Part shown: positions 8,671-16,665 of the stretch, one piece after another
Numbering within the stretch: the first letter of the stretch is position 1
How the letters are laid out: each line of letters opens with the position of its first letter
Assembly: GCA_913047725.1 (NCBI GenBank)
Contig: CAJWTH010000006.1
Span: 1-43,539, forward strand
DNA length: 43,539 bases
From: an uncultured Planktomarina sp.
GTDB taxonomy: Bacteria; Pseudomonadota; Alphaproteobacteria; Rhodobacterales; Rhodobacteraceae
Direction: 5' to 3'
Notes under the pieces: generated by a model
Told to the model about the DNA's origin: nothing
The model's input: the letters and a program-made list of their open reading frames with translations, nothing else
The model's database searches: none
Made by a program: the position numbers and the translations under genes

Positions 8671-8703
8671 TCATAACGCGATTATCTCAGCAATTCTGTC
8701 CAA
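8671..8703 (-). other. Possible 10-codon leader peptide upstream of cobH
   Basis: A perfect Shine-Dalgarno AGGAGG (8715-8710), the strongest in the vicinity, stands 6 nt before a TTG that opens a short frame reading MDRIAEIIAL and then TGA at 8673-8671. It sits between the stop of the small membrane-protein gene (8720) and cobH (8594). The sequence may be a translated leader, or the purine-rich block may serve something else; the TATAAC between it and the TTG could also be read as a -10 box. Confidence 0.3.
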
Positions 8704-8719
8704 GTTATACCTCCTACAA

Positions 8720-8908
8720 TTAAAGTTTAACCTTATTACAAGTTTCTCTTAAGCTCGTTGTAATTGCACCTAAAGCAGCGGCCAAAGCTACAGCTATTGC
8801 GGCCACTATCACCAAATGGCCATGGCCCGATGTTGCACCGATATGTCCAACATGTGCAAATGCTGGAACGGGAAAAATTGATAATATAGTTATTAACACT
8901 CGTGTCAC
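8720..8908 (-). CDS. Small His-rich membrane/exported protein, DUF6732-like
   Basis: 62 residues starting at a GTG with AAAGGAC 6 nt upstream. An N-terminal hydrophobic segment ending in PAFA looks like a signal peptide. It is followed directly by AHVGHIGATSGHGH, a His/Gly cluster, then a second hydrophobic stretch VIVAAIAVALAAALGAI and a short basic tail. This architecture matches small DUF6732-type proteins of Rhodobacterales as I remember them; the assignment is from memory. The gene lies just upstream of cobH in the same direction, so it is probably the first gene of the cob transcript. The clustered His residues on the outer side suggest metal (cobalt) binding, which is inference. Confidence 0.62.
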   Translation of the reverse strand: MTRVLITILSIFPVPAFAHVGHIGATSGHGHLVIVAAIAVALAAALGAITTSLRETCNKVKL

Positions 8909-9221
8909 AATTCAGTCCTTTTTTATTTATGCAAGGACCCACAACAAAGTACCTTTGTTGCATGTAATGACGATCATGCCTTACGCCCCCAGCTTGGGTC
9001 AACGCGTTGCCATGCTCCGTTCCAGCCCTTCGACTTCGTCTGAAAACTCTGCTACGCTATCTCACACATTAGGGCAAATGTTTATCCGAATAAAATTTGG
9101 TTTAAGTGAGTCCAACACATCAAAAAATATTAAAAGTTATTTACTTTAATTACATATCTTGAGTTTTTGTTGTACATGTAACAACTATCCACCAAGAGCG
9201 GATCAATTACTGGAGAACCAC
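8909..9221. promoter_or_regulatory. Divergent intergenic region between two cobalamin operons (313 bp)
   Basis: This stretch separates the minus-strand cob operon from the plus-strand DUF1636-cobC-cobD operon and must hold promoters for both. No gene is convincing in it. It contains the two minus-strand hairpins at 8915-8960, a perfect 10-bp palindrome CAACGCGTTG at 9000-9009, and a short hairpin near 9169-9186 (GTTGT...ACAAC). I looked for the conserved cobalamin-riboswitch blocks on both strands and did not find them, so control here would be of another kind. Confidence 0.5.
8915..8938 (-). promoter_or_regulatory. Hairpin that sequesters the ribosome site of the DUF6732-like gene
   Basis: On the minus strand GTCCTT (8938-8933) is fully complementary to AAGGAC (8920-8915), and the latter is the Shine-Dalgarno of the gene starting at 8908. 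The 12-nt loop is A/T-rich. If formed, the stem would mask the ribosome site. A second perfect stem lies just upstream in the same transcript (CAACAAAG at 8960-8953 with CTTTGTTG at 8949-8942, 3-nt loop). Function is inference. Confidence 0.4.
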
Positions 9222-9593
9222 TTGGCTACCTGGATTACAATTTGTGACACCTGTAAACGCGAAGACTGGAACCCAGCTTTACAGCCCAAAACGGACGGTG
9301 AACTTTTAGCTGAGCTCATTGAGCCACGGGCACAACTAGCTAAGATTAAATCAAGGCGAGTGTCTTGCATCATGGGATGTGTGAGAGCCTGTAATGTGAC
9401 GATCCAAGGTCCAAACAAAACTAACTATGTTCTGGGTATGTTTGAACCTACCAGTGAAGACGCTCAAGCAATTGTAGACTACGCCAAATTACATAAAGAT
9501 TCGGATAGTGGGCAAGTACCTTACCGACAGTGGCCACAAGGCATCAAAGGCCATTTCACATCTCGCATAACACCAATCCCAGGTACTGATTAA
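9222..9593 (+). CDS. DUF1636 family Cys-rich protein (first copy)
   Basis: 123 residues. I place the start at the TTG at 9222: it is preceded by GGAG with 6-nt spacing, and it makes the protein begin MATWITICDTCKRED, which lines up with the second DUF1636 protein of this window (VIICETCAKNE). The frame is open further back to 9159, but nothing there resembles a ribosome site. Core features are CDTC near the N-terminus and RRVSCIMGCVRACNVTIQG, that is CxxC followed by CxxxCxxxC. Such spacing could hold a [2Fe-2S] cluster or a metal ion, as in thioredoxin-like ferredoxins; this is inference. It is the first gene of an operon with cobC (TAATG overlap) and cobD, so a role in cobalamin synthesis is likely. 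No enzymatic function is known to me. Confidence 0.8.
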   Translation: MATWITICDTCKREDWNPALQPKTDGELLAELIEPRAQLAKIKSRRVSCIMGCVRACNVTIQGPNKTNYVLGMFEPTSEDAQAIVDYAKLHKDSDSGQVPYRQWPQGIKGHFTSRITPIPGTD

Positions 9594-10534
9594 TGAGCTC
9601 AATTCCACTTGATCATGGTGGAAACCTAGACGTCGCAACTAAACATTACGGTGGCAAACGACAAGATTGGTTAGACCTCTCTACCGGCATAAACCCCGAA
9701 GCTTACAGTTTGAACTCAGTACAAGAAGTAGATTGGAAAGCCCTACCTGACAAGCTTGCCAATACAGAAATTTGTCTGGCCGCCCGCAAATTTTGGAATG
9801 TACCAGACAGAGCTGATATTTTAGCAGTCCCCGGATGCTCATCAGCTATTGCTCAAATCCCGACACTAATTTCTCCTGGCTCAGTTGAAATCACTGTACC
9901 TACTTATAACGAACATGCCGCATCGTTTCAATTTCATGGCTGGAAAACTTTAACAAAATCTAAATCACCTCAGGCACGAGTTATCGTTCACCCTAATAAT
10001 CCAACAGGTAAATTCAGCGAATTACCTGATCCCGCACCACTAAACATTATAGATGAAAGCTTTTGCGACATTGCCCCCTTACGCAGCCATATTGCCCGCT
10101 CCGCCGTGCCGGGGCATATTATTCTAAAAAGCTTTGGAAAGTTTTGGGGTCTGGCGGGATTACGGCTTGGCTTTGCTATAGGCGATCCATTTCTGATAAG
10201 AGCTTTACGCCAAAAGCTCGGGCCATGGCCCGTATCTGGTATAGCGTTAAGAATTGGCACCAAAGCTTTGCAGGATTACGATTGGGCCAATAATACACGT
10301 AACCGGCTAAAAATAGATGTCGCGCGGTTAGATAATCTATTAATGAGTTTAAACGCTAAACCGATCGGGGATTGCTCACTTTTTCGTACCTATGTAGTTG
10401 AAGATGCTGCCCAGATACACAAACAGTTTGCTGAATCTCTTATTTGGAGCCGTATTTTTCCTTACTCAAACGATTGGATTAGGCTTGGCCTTCCCCCTAA
10501 ATCTGATTGGAGCAGGTTGGAAAACGCACTATGA
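9593..10534 (+). CDS. cobC: CobC: threonine-phosphate decarboxylase-like PLP enzyme for the aminopropanol arm
   Basis: 313 residues, fold type I aminotransferase-like. The N-terminus DHGGNLDVATKHYGG and WLDLSTGINP is diagnostic of CobC/CobD-type decarboxylases. VHPNNPTGKFSE and IIDESFCDI follow, and the PLP Lys lies in LKSFGKFWGLAGLRLGFAIG. The family makes (R)-1-amino-2-propanol O-phosphate from L-threonine phosphate. The ATG overlaps the stop of the DUF1636 gene (TAATG), and its own stop overlaps the cobD start (ATGA at 10531-10534), so the three genes form one operon. At 313 residues it is slightly shorter than many relatives (about 330-360). Confidence 0.92.
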   Translation: MSSIPLDHGGNLDVATKHYGGKRQDWLDLSTGINPEAYSLNSVQEVDWKALPDKLANTEICLAARKFWNVPDRADILAVPGCSSAIAQIPTLISPGSVEITVPTYNEHAASFQFHGWKTLTKSKSPQARVIVHPNNPTGKFSELPDPAPLNIIDESFCDIAPLRSHIARSAVPGHIILKSFGKFWGLAGLRLGFAIGDPFLIRALRQKLGPWPVSGIALRIGTKALQDYDWANNTRNRLKIDVARLDNLLMSLNAKPIGDCSLFRTYVVEDAAQIHKQFAESLIWSRIFPYSNDWIRLGLPPKSDWSRLENAL

Positions 10535-11439
10535 GCTTGATCGTCGCCATACTCCTCGACGCACTTTTAGGTGAGCCACGCTGGCTTTGGTCGCGGCTAC
10601 CACACCCAGCAGTGGTAATTGGAAATATTATTTCCAAGCTTAGCAAATTGATGAACCACGCGCCTCAGCAGAAGAAAAAAGGTGTTTTACTTGTCCTCAC
10701 CTTAGCCATCGGTGGGGGTATAACTGGCATGTTAATCACTTGGCTTGGACCAATAGCCGACGTAGTAACTGTGGCTATTTTACTTGCACATAAGTCTTTA
10801 GTGGAACACGTTTCAAATGTTGCACAATCACTGCGAATGTCACTGTTTTCGGGTCAACGCAGTGTTGCAATGATTGTTGGACGGGATACTGCTGACATGA
10901 ATACTGAGCAGGTATCACGCGCCGCAATTGAAAGTATGGCTGAAAACTTTTCTGATGGATTTGTCGCACCAGTTTTTTGGTTTTTGGTTGCTGGTTTGCC
11001 AGGGATAATCATCTATAAAGCCATCAATACTTCAGATAGTATGATTGGATATAAAAACAGAATATTCAAAGATTTTGGTTGGGCTACTGCTCGGGTAGAT
11101 GATGTTCTCAATTGGATACCAGCACGACTTTCAGCATTGTGTATCTGGGCAATTACCGGTTTCCCAGTAAAGTGGCAGTTAATTGCACAAAATGCTAAAC
11201 TGCACCGCTCTCCCAATGCCGGTTGGCCTGAGGCAGCTATGGCTTATGCTCTGGAAATCAGCCTTTCAGGACCAAGAAGCTACGAAGGGCAAATGCGGAA
11301 ATTTCCCTGGGTCAACCCAATTGGACGAAAAAATATAGGCCCCTCAGAAATCGATAATGCAATTCGTATTTTATGGGCAACATGGGTTGGAGTGCTTGCA
11401 CTGGTCACAGCTTTAGCTATTCTATTTTTCTTTTTATAA
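10531..11439 (+). CDS. cobD: Adenosylcobinamide-phosphate synthase (CobD/CbiB)
   Basis: 302 residues from the ATG at 10531, which overlaps the cobC stop as ATGA; the open frame begins 24 nt earlier but that start is not needed. It is an integral membrane protein: hydrophobic N-terminus SLIVAILLDALLGEPRWLW, further segments around GIIIYKAIN, and a C-terminal segment LVTALAILFFFL. Family motifs include LLGEPRWLWSRLPHP, VGRDTADMN, ESMAENFSDGFVAPVFWF and INTSDSMIGYKN. It amidates adenosylcobyric acid with the aminopropanol moiety supplied by the neighbouring CobC. Confidence 0.94.
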   Translation: MSLIVAILLDALLGEPRWLWSRLPHPAVVIGNIISKLSKLMNHAPQQKKKGVLLVLTLAIGGGITGMLITWLGPIADVVTVAILLAHKSLVEHVSNVAQSLRMSLFSGQRSVAMIVGRDTADMNTEQVSRAAIESMAENFSDGFVAPVFWFLVAGLPGIIIYKAINTSDSMIGYKNRIFKDFGWATARVDDVLNWIPARLSALCIWAITGFPVKWQLIAQNAKLHRSPNAGWPEAAMAYALEISLSGPRSYEGQMRKFPWVNPIGRKNIGPSEIDNAIRILWATWVGVLALVTALAILFFFL

Positions 11440-11484
11440 ATGCTCCGACCAAACGTGGTCGTCTAAATGTTATGGAGGTACTGA

Positions 11485-12660
11485 ATGCGACGGCTTTTAC
11501 TAGCATTTATATTGGGTGCCTATTCAACAGTTGCAAACGCAAACTGCGGTGGAAATTTTGATGACTTTGTCACAACCCTAAAGCAGGAGGCCCAAACAAT
11601 GGGCCACCACAAAAATTTAGTAGAGAACTTTTTTTTTGATGTGAAACAAATTCCAAAAGTTTTAAAAGCGGATCAAAATCAAGATGTTTTTCAACAAGAT
11701 TTTATTAAATTTTCTCAATCTTTGATATCAGATTATCGCATAAGCCATGCCAAAATAAACGCCATTAAATATAAAAGTACCTTTGATAAAATTGAAAAAG
11801 AGTTTGGTATTCCAAGCGGCGTACTTCTTGCTTTCTGGGCATTTGAAACAGATTTCGGTGTTAACCAAGGGAATTTTAATACTTTAAATTCTTTGCTCAC
11901 TTTAGCCCATGACTGTCGACGCCCTGAGTTATTTCGTCCACAAATATTTGCAGCACTGACCCTATTTAGACAAAATCAATTTGATCCCCTACACACAAAG
12001 GGCGCGTGGGCAGGGGAGATTGGTATGATCCAAATGCTGCCAGCAGATATTATCCAAAATGGTACTGACGGCGATGGAGACGGAGTAGTAGACCTTCAAA
12101 ATTCTGTCCCTGACACGCTAATAACTGGAGCAAAAATGCTTAGCACATTGGGTTGGCAGGCAAATGCGCCTTGGTTACAAGAAATTCTGATACCAAAAAA
12201 TTTGGACTGGAACAAAACGGGATTGTATAATTCAATGCCCCTTTCAGCTTGGAAAGCAATGGGCGTAGAAGCCCGAAGTGGAGAGCTTTTTGAGGGCCCT
12301 ACGCAAGCTTCCGTACTGCTACCAGTTGGACGCAACGGACCCGCGTTTTTAACTTATCCTAATTTTGACGTTTATTTGAAGTGGAACCAAAGCCTTGTTT
12401 ACGTAACTACAGCTGCATATTTCGCTTCATATCTGAATGGGTCACCAATTTATGATTCCAATACACCAGATGTTGGTTTAAACGGATACGAAATGAGAGT
12501 TTTACAAAAGAAATTAGTTACCCGCGGACATGATGTAGGAAAAATTGACGGCATATTAGGTGCAAAAACTCGATCGGCCGTTCAACGTGAACAACTACTA
12601 CTAAGAATGCCCGCAGATGCCTGGCCAACCCTCGAACTTCTTAACAGACTTGGGTTTTAG
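11485..12660 (+). CDS. MltB-type lytic murein transglycosylase with C-terminal peptidoglycan-binding domain
   Basis: 391 residues. A signal peptide (MRRLLLAFILGAYSTVANA) targets it to the periplasm. The SLT_2 domain spans about residues 25-320: LLAFWAFETDFG carries the catalytic Glu, and WAGEIGMIQMLPADI matches the MltB substrate-groove region. An unusual acidic repeat TDGDGDGVVDLQN follows, typical of this subfamily. The last 60 residues (MRVLQKKLVTRGHDVGKIDGI) form a PG_binding_1 repeat. It cleaves peptidoglycan glycan strands to 1,6-anhydro products. It starts 45 nt after cobD and may be read through from that operon, but it has no evident role in cobalamin synthesis. Confidence 0.9.
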   Translation: MRRLLLAFILGAYSTVANANCGGNFDDFVTTLKQEAQTMGHHKNLVENFFFDVKQIPKVLKADQNQDVFQQDFIKFSQSLISDYRISHAKINAIKYKSTFDKIEKEFGIPSGVLLAFWAFETDFGVNQGNFNTLNSLLTLAHDCRRPELFRPQIFAALTLFRQNQFDPLHTKGAWAGEIGMIQMLPADIIQNGTDGDGDGVVDLQNSVPDTLITGAKMLSTLGWQANAPWLQEILIPKNLDWNKTGLYNSMPLSAWKAMGVEARSGELFEGPTQASVLLPVGRNGPAFLTYPNFDVYLKWNQSLVYVTTAAYFASYLNGSPIYDSNTPDVGLNGYEMRVLQKKLVTRGHDVGKIDGILGAKTRSAVQREQLLLRMPADAWPTLELLNRLGF

Positions 12661-12662
12661 GT

Positions 12663-15600
12663 TTACGCCACCAATTGCTCTGCCTTTTTGAGATCGACAG
12701 ATACGAGTTGACTTACGCCTGGCTCCGCCATCGTCACTCCAAACAAACGGTCCATACGCGCCATAGTCATAGCGTGATGAGTAATAATCAAGAAACGTGT
12801 ATCAGTTCGTCGAGTCATCTCATCGAGGAGGTCACAAAATCGAGCCACATTTGCATCATCCAAGGGTGCATCCACTTCATCGAGTACGCAAATTGGCGCA
12901 GGGTTTGCCAAAAATACAGCAAAGATTAACGCCATTGCAGTCAATGTTTGTTCGCCACCTGAAAGAAGGCTAAGCGTTGAAAGTTTTTTACCAGGAGGCT
13001 GGCAAAGAATTTCAAGACCCGCATCTAGTGGATCGTCACTTTCAACTAGAACAAGATTAGCTTCGCCACCACCAAACAAATGGCCAAACAAAGTTCCAAA
13101 GTTGCGATTGACGTCATCAAACGCGGCTAAAAGCCGTTCACGACCCTCTTTATTTAAGCTGGAAATTCCACCTCGAAGCGTTTTTATGGCCTCCTCCAGA
13201 TCATTTTTTTCATTTGTTAAATTATCAAACTCTTCTTGGACTTCACGTGAATCCTCCTCTGCGCGCAAATTTACAGCTCCTAACGCATCTCGTTGATGGC
13301 GTATTTTAAGAACCTCAGATTCTATATGCTCAGCTAGAGGCATTTTTGTGGGATCAACTTCAAGTTGTTCAAGCAAAGTTTCTGGCTCAGTTTCCAACTC
13401 CTCCCGAATACGTTCAGCAGAAAACATAACCGCTTCAAGAGCAGATTCAGAGCGGGCTTCAGCACGGGCCCGCTCCTCACGACTTTCAGATGCGATCCGC
13501 TCAGCTTCCCGCTCAGAATTATTTGCACGACGAAAGTTTTGTTCAGCTAAGGCAAGCGCGTCTGCACAGATCTGGCAGCGCTTCTCAGCTTCCCTCAGTG
13601 CCGTAATTAGCTTAGTTCGCTGCAAGCGAATTTGATCTGGCCTAACTACTGCGGCTACAAGATCAAGTTCTGCGTTTGATCGCCGTTTCATAAGCTGTTC
13701 GCCGCGCGTGTTTGTATTCTGTAGTCGTTCTGTCCATCTCTCGATTTCATCAATAACTACCGCTAGCCTTTTATCACGCAACTCACCTTCACGCCGCACT
13801 TCATCATGTGTTGCACGCCGGCTCATCATAGTAACCCGACTTGCCTCTACTGTAAGTTTTATATCCTCAACTTGGGCGCGCGCACTCACAAGGTCTTCTA
13901 GCCCGTCTAAAGCAGCCTGCGCCTCCCGTTGTTGCAATCGTGCGCCAGCGGCTTCTTCGGCGTGACGAGCCCCTGAAATCGAAAGCGCCTCTACACTCCC
14001 CAGCGCCAAATTACGTTCAGCTTCTGCCTTGGATACTGTTCTTCCCGCGTCCGCAACCATTGCATCTGCATCCCGCCTTGCAACTCGAGCATCTTGGTCA
14101 TCCTTGGTCAAAACCTGTAACTTTTCATTTAAAGATTGATGCGCAATTTCTGTAACATTAGCCTTGCTCAATGCCGATACGAGATCTTCTTGTAATTGTT
14201 GTAGACGGTTCCGTTGTTCCAATCTCAAAGCTGCAGCTGACGGGGCATCTTTAGCTGTTGTACGAAATCCATCCCATCTCCAAAGATCTCCTTCGAGACT
14301 GACCAATCTTTGGCCAGGCAAAAGAGAAGATTGCAGCGCCACGCCCTCCACTACGGTTACCAGCCCCACCTGACCAATTCGTCTATTAAGTACACCTGGT
14401 ACTTTCACGTATTGACCAAAGCTTTCTGTACCAAGAGGAAGCTTTGGTGCATTTTCATATTCTATCAATTTAGCCCAGCCAGATATTCCCTCAGCGGTTA
14501 CCACTGGAGCCTTCAGGTCATCAGCCAATGCAGCACCCAGTGCTTTTTCATAACCAGATTGTACCTGCACTTGATCCAAGATTTGGTCCACCTCACCACT
14601 GTCTCGGTCAACCAATTTTGTCAGGGCCGAAACCTCGGCTTGCAAAGCATTTACGATGCCCTTTGCCTCAGACCGTGTTCCCCGTGCATTACTTTCCTCT
14701 ATTTGGCAGGCAGCACGTTCAGCTTCCACTTTAGCAAGAACTATCTCAGCATCTGATACAGCGTTGATGGCCATTAATTCGTCAGATGCCACTTTTTTAC
14801 ATATCTCAGAAAACTTCTTTTCATAAGCTTGGGCTTCTATCAGCGAACTTTTAGCTTCGATCTCTGCCACTTCTGATTTACTCAATCTCTTGCCAGCATC
14901 CTCAATAAAGCGCTGAGCCGATTGATGACGCGCAGCTAGCCGAGCGACATCTTCAGTAATCTCAGACAGATCCGATTCTCGGTTCTGAAGAACAGTCGCC
15001 GCTTCTGAGGCATCTGCAGCAACCATTTTGATACGTCCGTCGTGCCCTGATCGAGAGGCCTCAAGTTCAGAGCATTCGATACGGAGACGAGAAATAGTTA
15101 CATCGGCGTCTTGATTTAAATTTTCTTCACGCTTCATGTCTACAGTCAGTTCAGCGATACTTTTATTCAGGTCAAGGATAGCAGCTTCGGCACGGTTTTC
15201 TTGGTCACTTAGCGTTTCTTTTTCTACATTCAGTCGCTGCAAAACAGCATTTGAAATCGCCTCTTCCTCTCTTGCCGGTGGCAATATTTTTTCAGATTCT
15301 TCACGGGCCTTAAGCATTTTTTGTACAGTAGTTTCCGCTTGGGCTGCTTTGATTGTGCTAATACGCAGTGCATCCTCAGCAGATGCCCGAGCTTCATCAG
15401 CTTCTTTCCAACGACGGTAAAGTAGCAAACCCTCTGCTAACCGAAGACTTTCACCTAGTTTTTTATAACGAGCCGCTTGCTTGGCCTGGCGAGACAGCTG
15501 AGAGAGTTGATTGCTTAATTGCTCTATCAAATCAGCAACTCTTAGTATGTTGGTTTCAGAACCTTTCAGCTTTAACTCCGCCTCATGGCGGCGAGCATAG

Positions 15601-16118
15601 AGCCCTGAAATGCCCGCAGCTTCCTCAAGTATCCGTCGACGTGCTTTCGGTTTTGCATTTATAAGTTCACTAATTTGACCTTGTCGCACCAGAGCAGGTG
15701 AATGCGCACCAGTACTTGCATCAGCGAAAAGCAACTGAACGTCTCGCGTACGAATATCCTTGCTGTTCGCCTTATAGGCGGATCCTATGTCACGGGTAAT
15801 GCGCCGCACCACATCAAGTAGGTCACTCTCATTGAAGCCGGTAGGTGCCAGACGCTGTGAATTATCTAACTGTAGGCTGACTTCAGCAAAATTACGTGCA
15901 GGGCGCGTCGCAGTACCCGCAAAAATCACATCCTCCATACCCCCCCCACGCATAGCAGTCGGACGGTTTTCGCCCATCACCCAGCGTAGAGCTTCTAGCA
16001 GGTTGGATTTGCCACAGCCATTGGGACCAACCACACCAGTCAACCCTTCAGCAATAATCAGATCAGTTGGGTCCACAAAGCTCTTGAACCCGTTTAGTCT
16101 TAATTTAGAAAACTGCAC
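12663..16118 (-). CDS. smc: Chromosome segregation SMC protein
   Basis: 1151 residues from the GTG at 16118. I prefer this start because AGAGGA lies about 9 nt upstream and it gives the expected N-terminus (VQFSKLRLNGFKSFVDPTDL); an in-frame ATG at 16151 has no ribosome site. Walker A is VVGPNGCGKSN. Two long coiled-coil arms rich in E/A/R/K flank a hinge around residues 500-620 (AALADDLKAPVV, WAKLIEYENAPKLP, GRIGQ-like segments). The C-terminal head has the ABC signature LSLLSGGEQTLTAMAL and Walker B ICVLDEVDAPLDDANV. It organises and helps segregate the chromosome with ScpA and ScpB. Its 3' end meets the MltB gene tail to tail, 2 bp apart. Its promoter region includes a DnaA-box-like site. 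Confidence 0.96.
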   Translation of the reverse strand: MQFSKLRLNGFKSFVDPTDLIIAEGLTGVVGPNGCGKSNLLEALRWVMGENRPTAMRGGGMEDVIFAGTATRPARNFAEVSLQLDNSQRLAPTGFNESDLLDVVRRITRDIGSAYKANSKDIRTRDVQLLFADASTGAHSPALVRQGQISELINAKPKARRRILEEAAGISGLYARRHEAELKLKGSETNILRVADLIEQLSNQLSQLSRQAKQAARYKKLGESLRLAEGLLLYRRWKEADEARASAEDALRISTIKAAQAETTVQKMLKAREESEKILPPAREEEAISNAVLQRLNVEKETLSDQENRAEAAILDLNKSIAELTVDMKREENLNQDADVTISRLRIECSELEASRSGHDGRIKMVAADASEAATVLQNRESDLSEITEDVARLAARHQSAQRFIEDAGKRLSKSEVAEIEAKSSLIEAQAYEKKFSEICKKVASDELMAINAVSDAEIVLAKVEAERAACQIEESNARGTRSEAKGIVNALQAEVSALTKLVDRDSGEVDQILDQVQVQSGYEKALGAALADDLKAPVVTAEGISGWAKLIEYENAPKLPLGTESFGQYVKVPGVLNRRIGQVGLVTVVEGVALQSSLLPGQRLVSLEGDLWRWDGFRTTAKDAPSAAALRLEQRNRLQQLQEDLVSALSKANVTEIAHQSLNEKLQVLTKDDQDARVARRDADAMVADAGRTVSKAEAERNLALGSVEALSISGARHAEEAAGARLQQREAQAALDGLEDLVSARAQVEDIKLTVEASRVTMMSRRATHDEVRREGELRDKRLAVVIDEIERWTERLQNTNTRGEQLMKRRSNAELDLVAAVVRPDQIRLQRTKLITALREAEKRCQICADALALAEQNFRRANNSEREAERIASESREERARAEARSESALEAVMFSAERIREELETEPETLLEQLEVDPTKMPLAEHIESEVLKIRHQRDALGAVNLRAEEDSREVQEEFDNLTNEKNDLEEAIKTLRGGISSLNKEGRERLLAAFDDVNRNFGTLFGHLFGGGEANLVLVESDDPLDAGLEILCQPPGKKLSTLSLLSGGEQTLTAMALIFAVFLANPAPICVLDEVDAPLDDANVARFCDLLDEMTRRTDTRFLIITHHAMTMARMDRLFGVTMAEPGVSQLVSVDLKKAEQLVA

Positions 16119-16447
16119 TGCCGTAAATCCTCTTGATTCTAGTAAGGGCATGTTGACGATTGGAAGCGGACTAAGTCAACGCCATCACCCAATATAGAGT
16201 GATTTTGGAAGACTTATCCACAATATATTGAAGCTTTAGGCGCCTCAAGGTACTCTAATGGAGTTTTTGGAAATTCAAGCGGCAATACTTTTAAAAATGA
16301 CGCTTGTTCCAACTTCAAAGTAACGAATATTAAAATAAAAATTGAGCAAAGAGTCCAAATAACAAATTTAATAATAAATGCCGATAGTCCACGATTGGAT
16401 GTCGTAAACGATCTTGACGAGATAGAAGAAGCAATACAAGAATGAGA
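16119..16447. other. Intergenic region between smc and the cobalamin riboswitch
   Basis: About 330 AT-rich bases that should hold the smc promoter (minus) and the cbtBA promoter (plus). A perfect DnaA-box consensus TTATCCACA is at 16214-16222 on the plus strand. No gene with a normal start is present. On the minus strand a frame of about 70 codons ends in a TAA at about 16217 and translates to a hydrophobic stretch, but it has no ATG, GTG or early TTG start; I treat it as non-coding or a relic. Confidence 0.5.
16214..16222 (+). promoter_or_regulatory. Consensus DnaA box upstream of smc
   Basis: TTATCCACA matches the bacterial DnaA-box consensus exactly. It lies about 100 bp upstream of the smc start in non-coding sequence. 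One such 9-mer is expected by chance about once in every three windows of this size, both strands counted, so the match alone is weak; its position in front of a chromosome-segregation gene is what makes it notable. No cluster of boxes and no other origin feature is present, so this is not an origin. Confidence 0.4.
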
Positions 16448-16636
16448 GTGTTAGGTGTTCATTGGATGCAAAGCATTCAGAACTGAAACGGGAATTTGGT
16501 GCGGGTGACCCATATTGGGATCCAAAGCCAAAGCCGCCCCCGCGACTGTACGCGGTTTGGGTCTATAATACACCACTGGGAAACTGGGAAGGTTATAGAC
16601 CAACATGCCGTAAGCCAGGAGACCGGCCTGCAATTT
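16448..16636 (+). ncRNA. Adenosylcobalamin riboswitch
   Basis: The conserved blocks of the cobalamin riboswitch occur in order: GTTAGGTGTTC at the 5' side, CGGGAATTTGGTG, then AAAGCCGCCCCCGCGACTGT (the B12 box core CCCGCNACTGT), CACTGGGAAACTGGGAAGG, and the 3' block AAGCCAGGAGACCGGCCTGC at 16612-16631. Downstream, CCTGTC (16648-16653) pairs with GACAGG (16660-16665), and this hairpin abuts the AGGAG ribosome site (16669-16673) of cbtB. Translational repression of cobalt uptake when adenosylcobalamin is abundant is the expected mode. The boundaries are approximate. Confidence 0.96.
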
Positions 16637-16647
16637 GTGTGAAACCC

Positions 16648-16665
16648 CCTGTCGGGTGTGACAGG
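16648..16665 (+). promoter_or_regulatory. Expression-platform hairpin of the cobalamin riboswitch
   Basis: The 6-bp stem CCTGTC/GACAGG with a GGGTGT loop lies between the aptamer and the cbtB ribosome site. It can extend by AAA/TTT pairing (16642-16644 with 16666-16668) with a bulge, bringing it right up to AGGAG at 16669. It has no T-run after it, which favours control of translation rather than termination. Confidence 0.6.

Noticed and set aside
8736-9149. Frames 8736-9002 (minus) and 8955-9149 (plus) in the divergent gap
   Set aside because: The first overlaps the better DUF6732-like gene in another frame; neither has a ribosome site or recognisable features.
9159-9221. N-terminal extension of the first DUF1636 protein starting at TTG 9159 (extra CCTC cysteines)
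   Set aside because: No ribosome site before 9159, whereas GGAG precedes the TTG at 9222, and the shorter form aligns with the second DUF1636 protein of the window.
8909-9221. A second cobalamin riboswitch or a signal recognition particle RNA
   Set aside because: Checked both strands for the B12-box blocks and for the SRP RNA core; neither is present.
14310-14756. 148-codon frame on the plus strand inside smc
   Set aside because: Antisense to the SMC hinge and coiled-coil region; composition is that of a shadow frame and it resembles no family known to me. The same holds for the other plus-strand frames between 12675 and 15664.
16119-16447. Replication origin
   Set aside because: Only a single DnaA box; no cluster of boxes, no dnaA/dnaN/parAB neighbours and no iterons.
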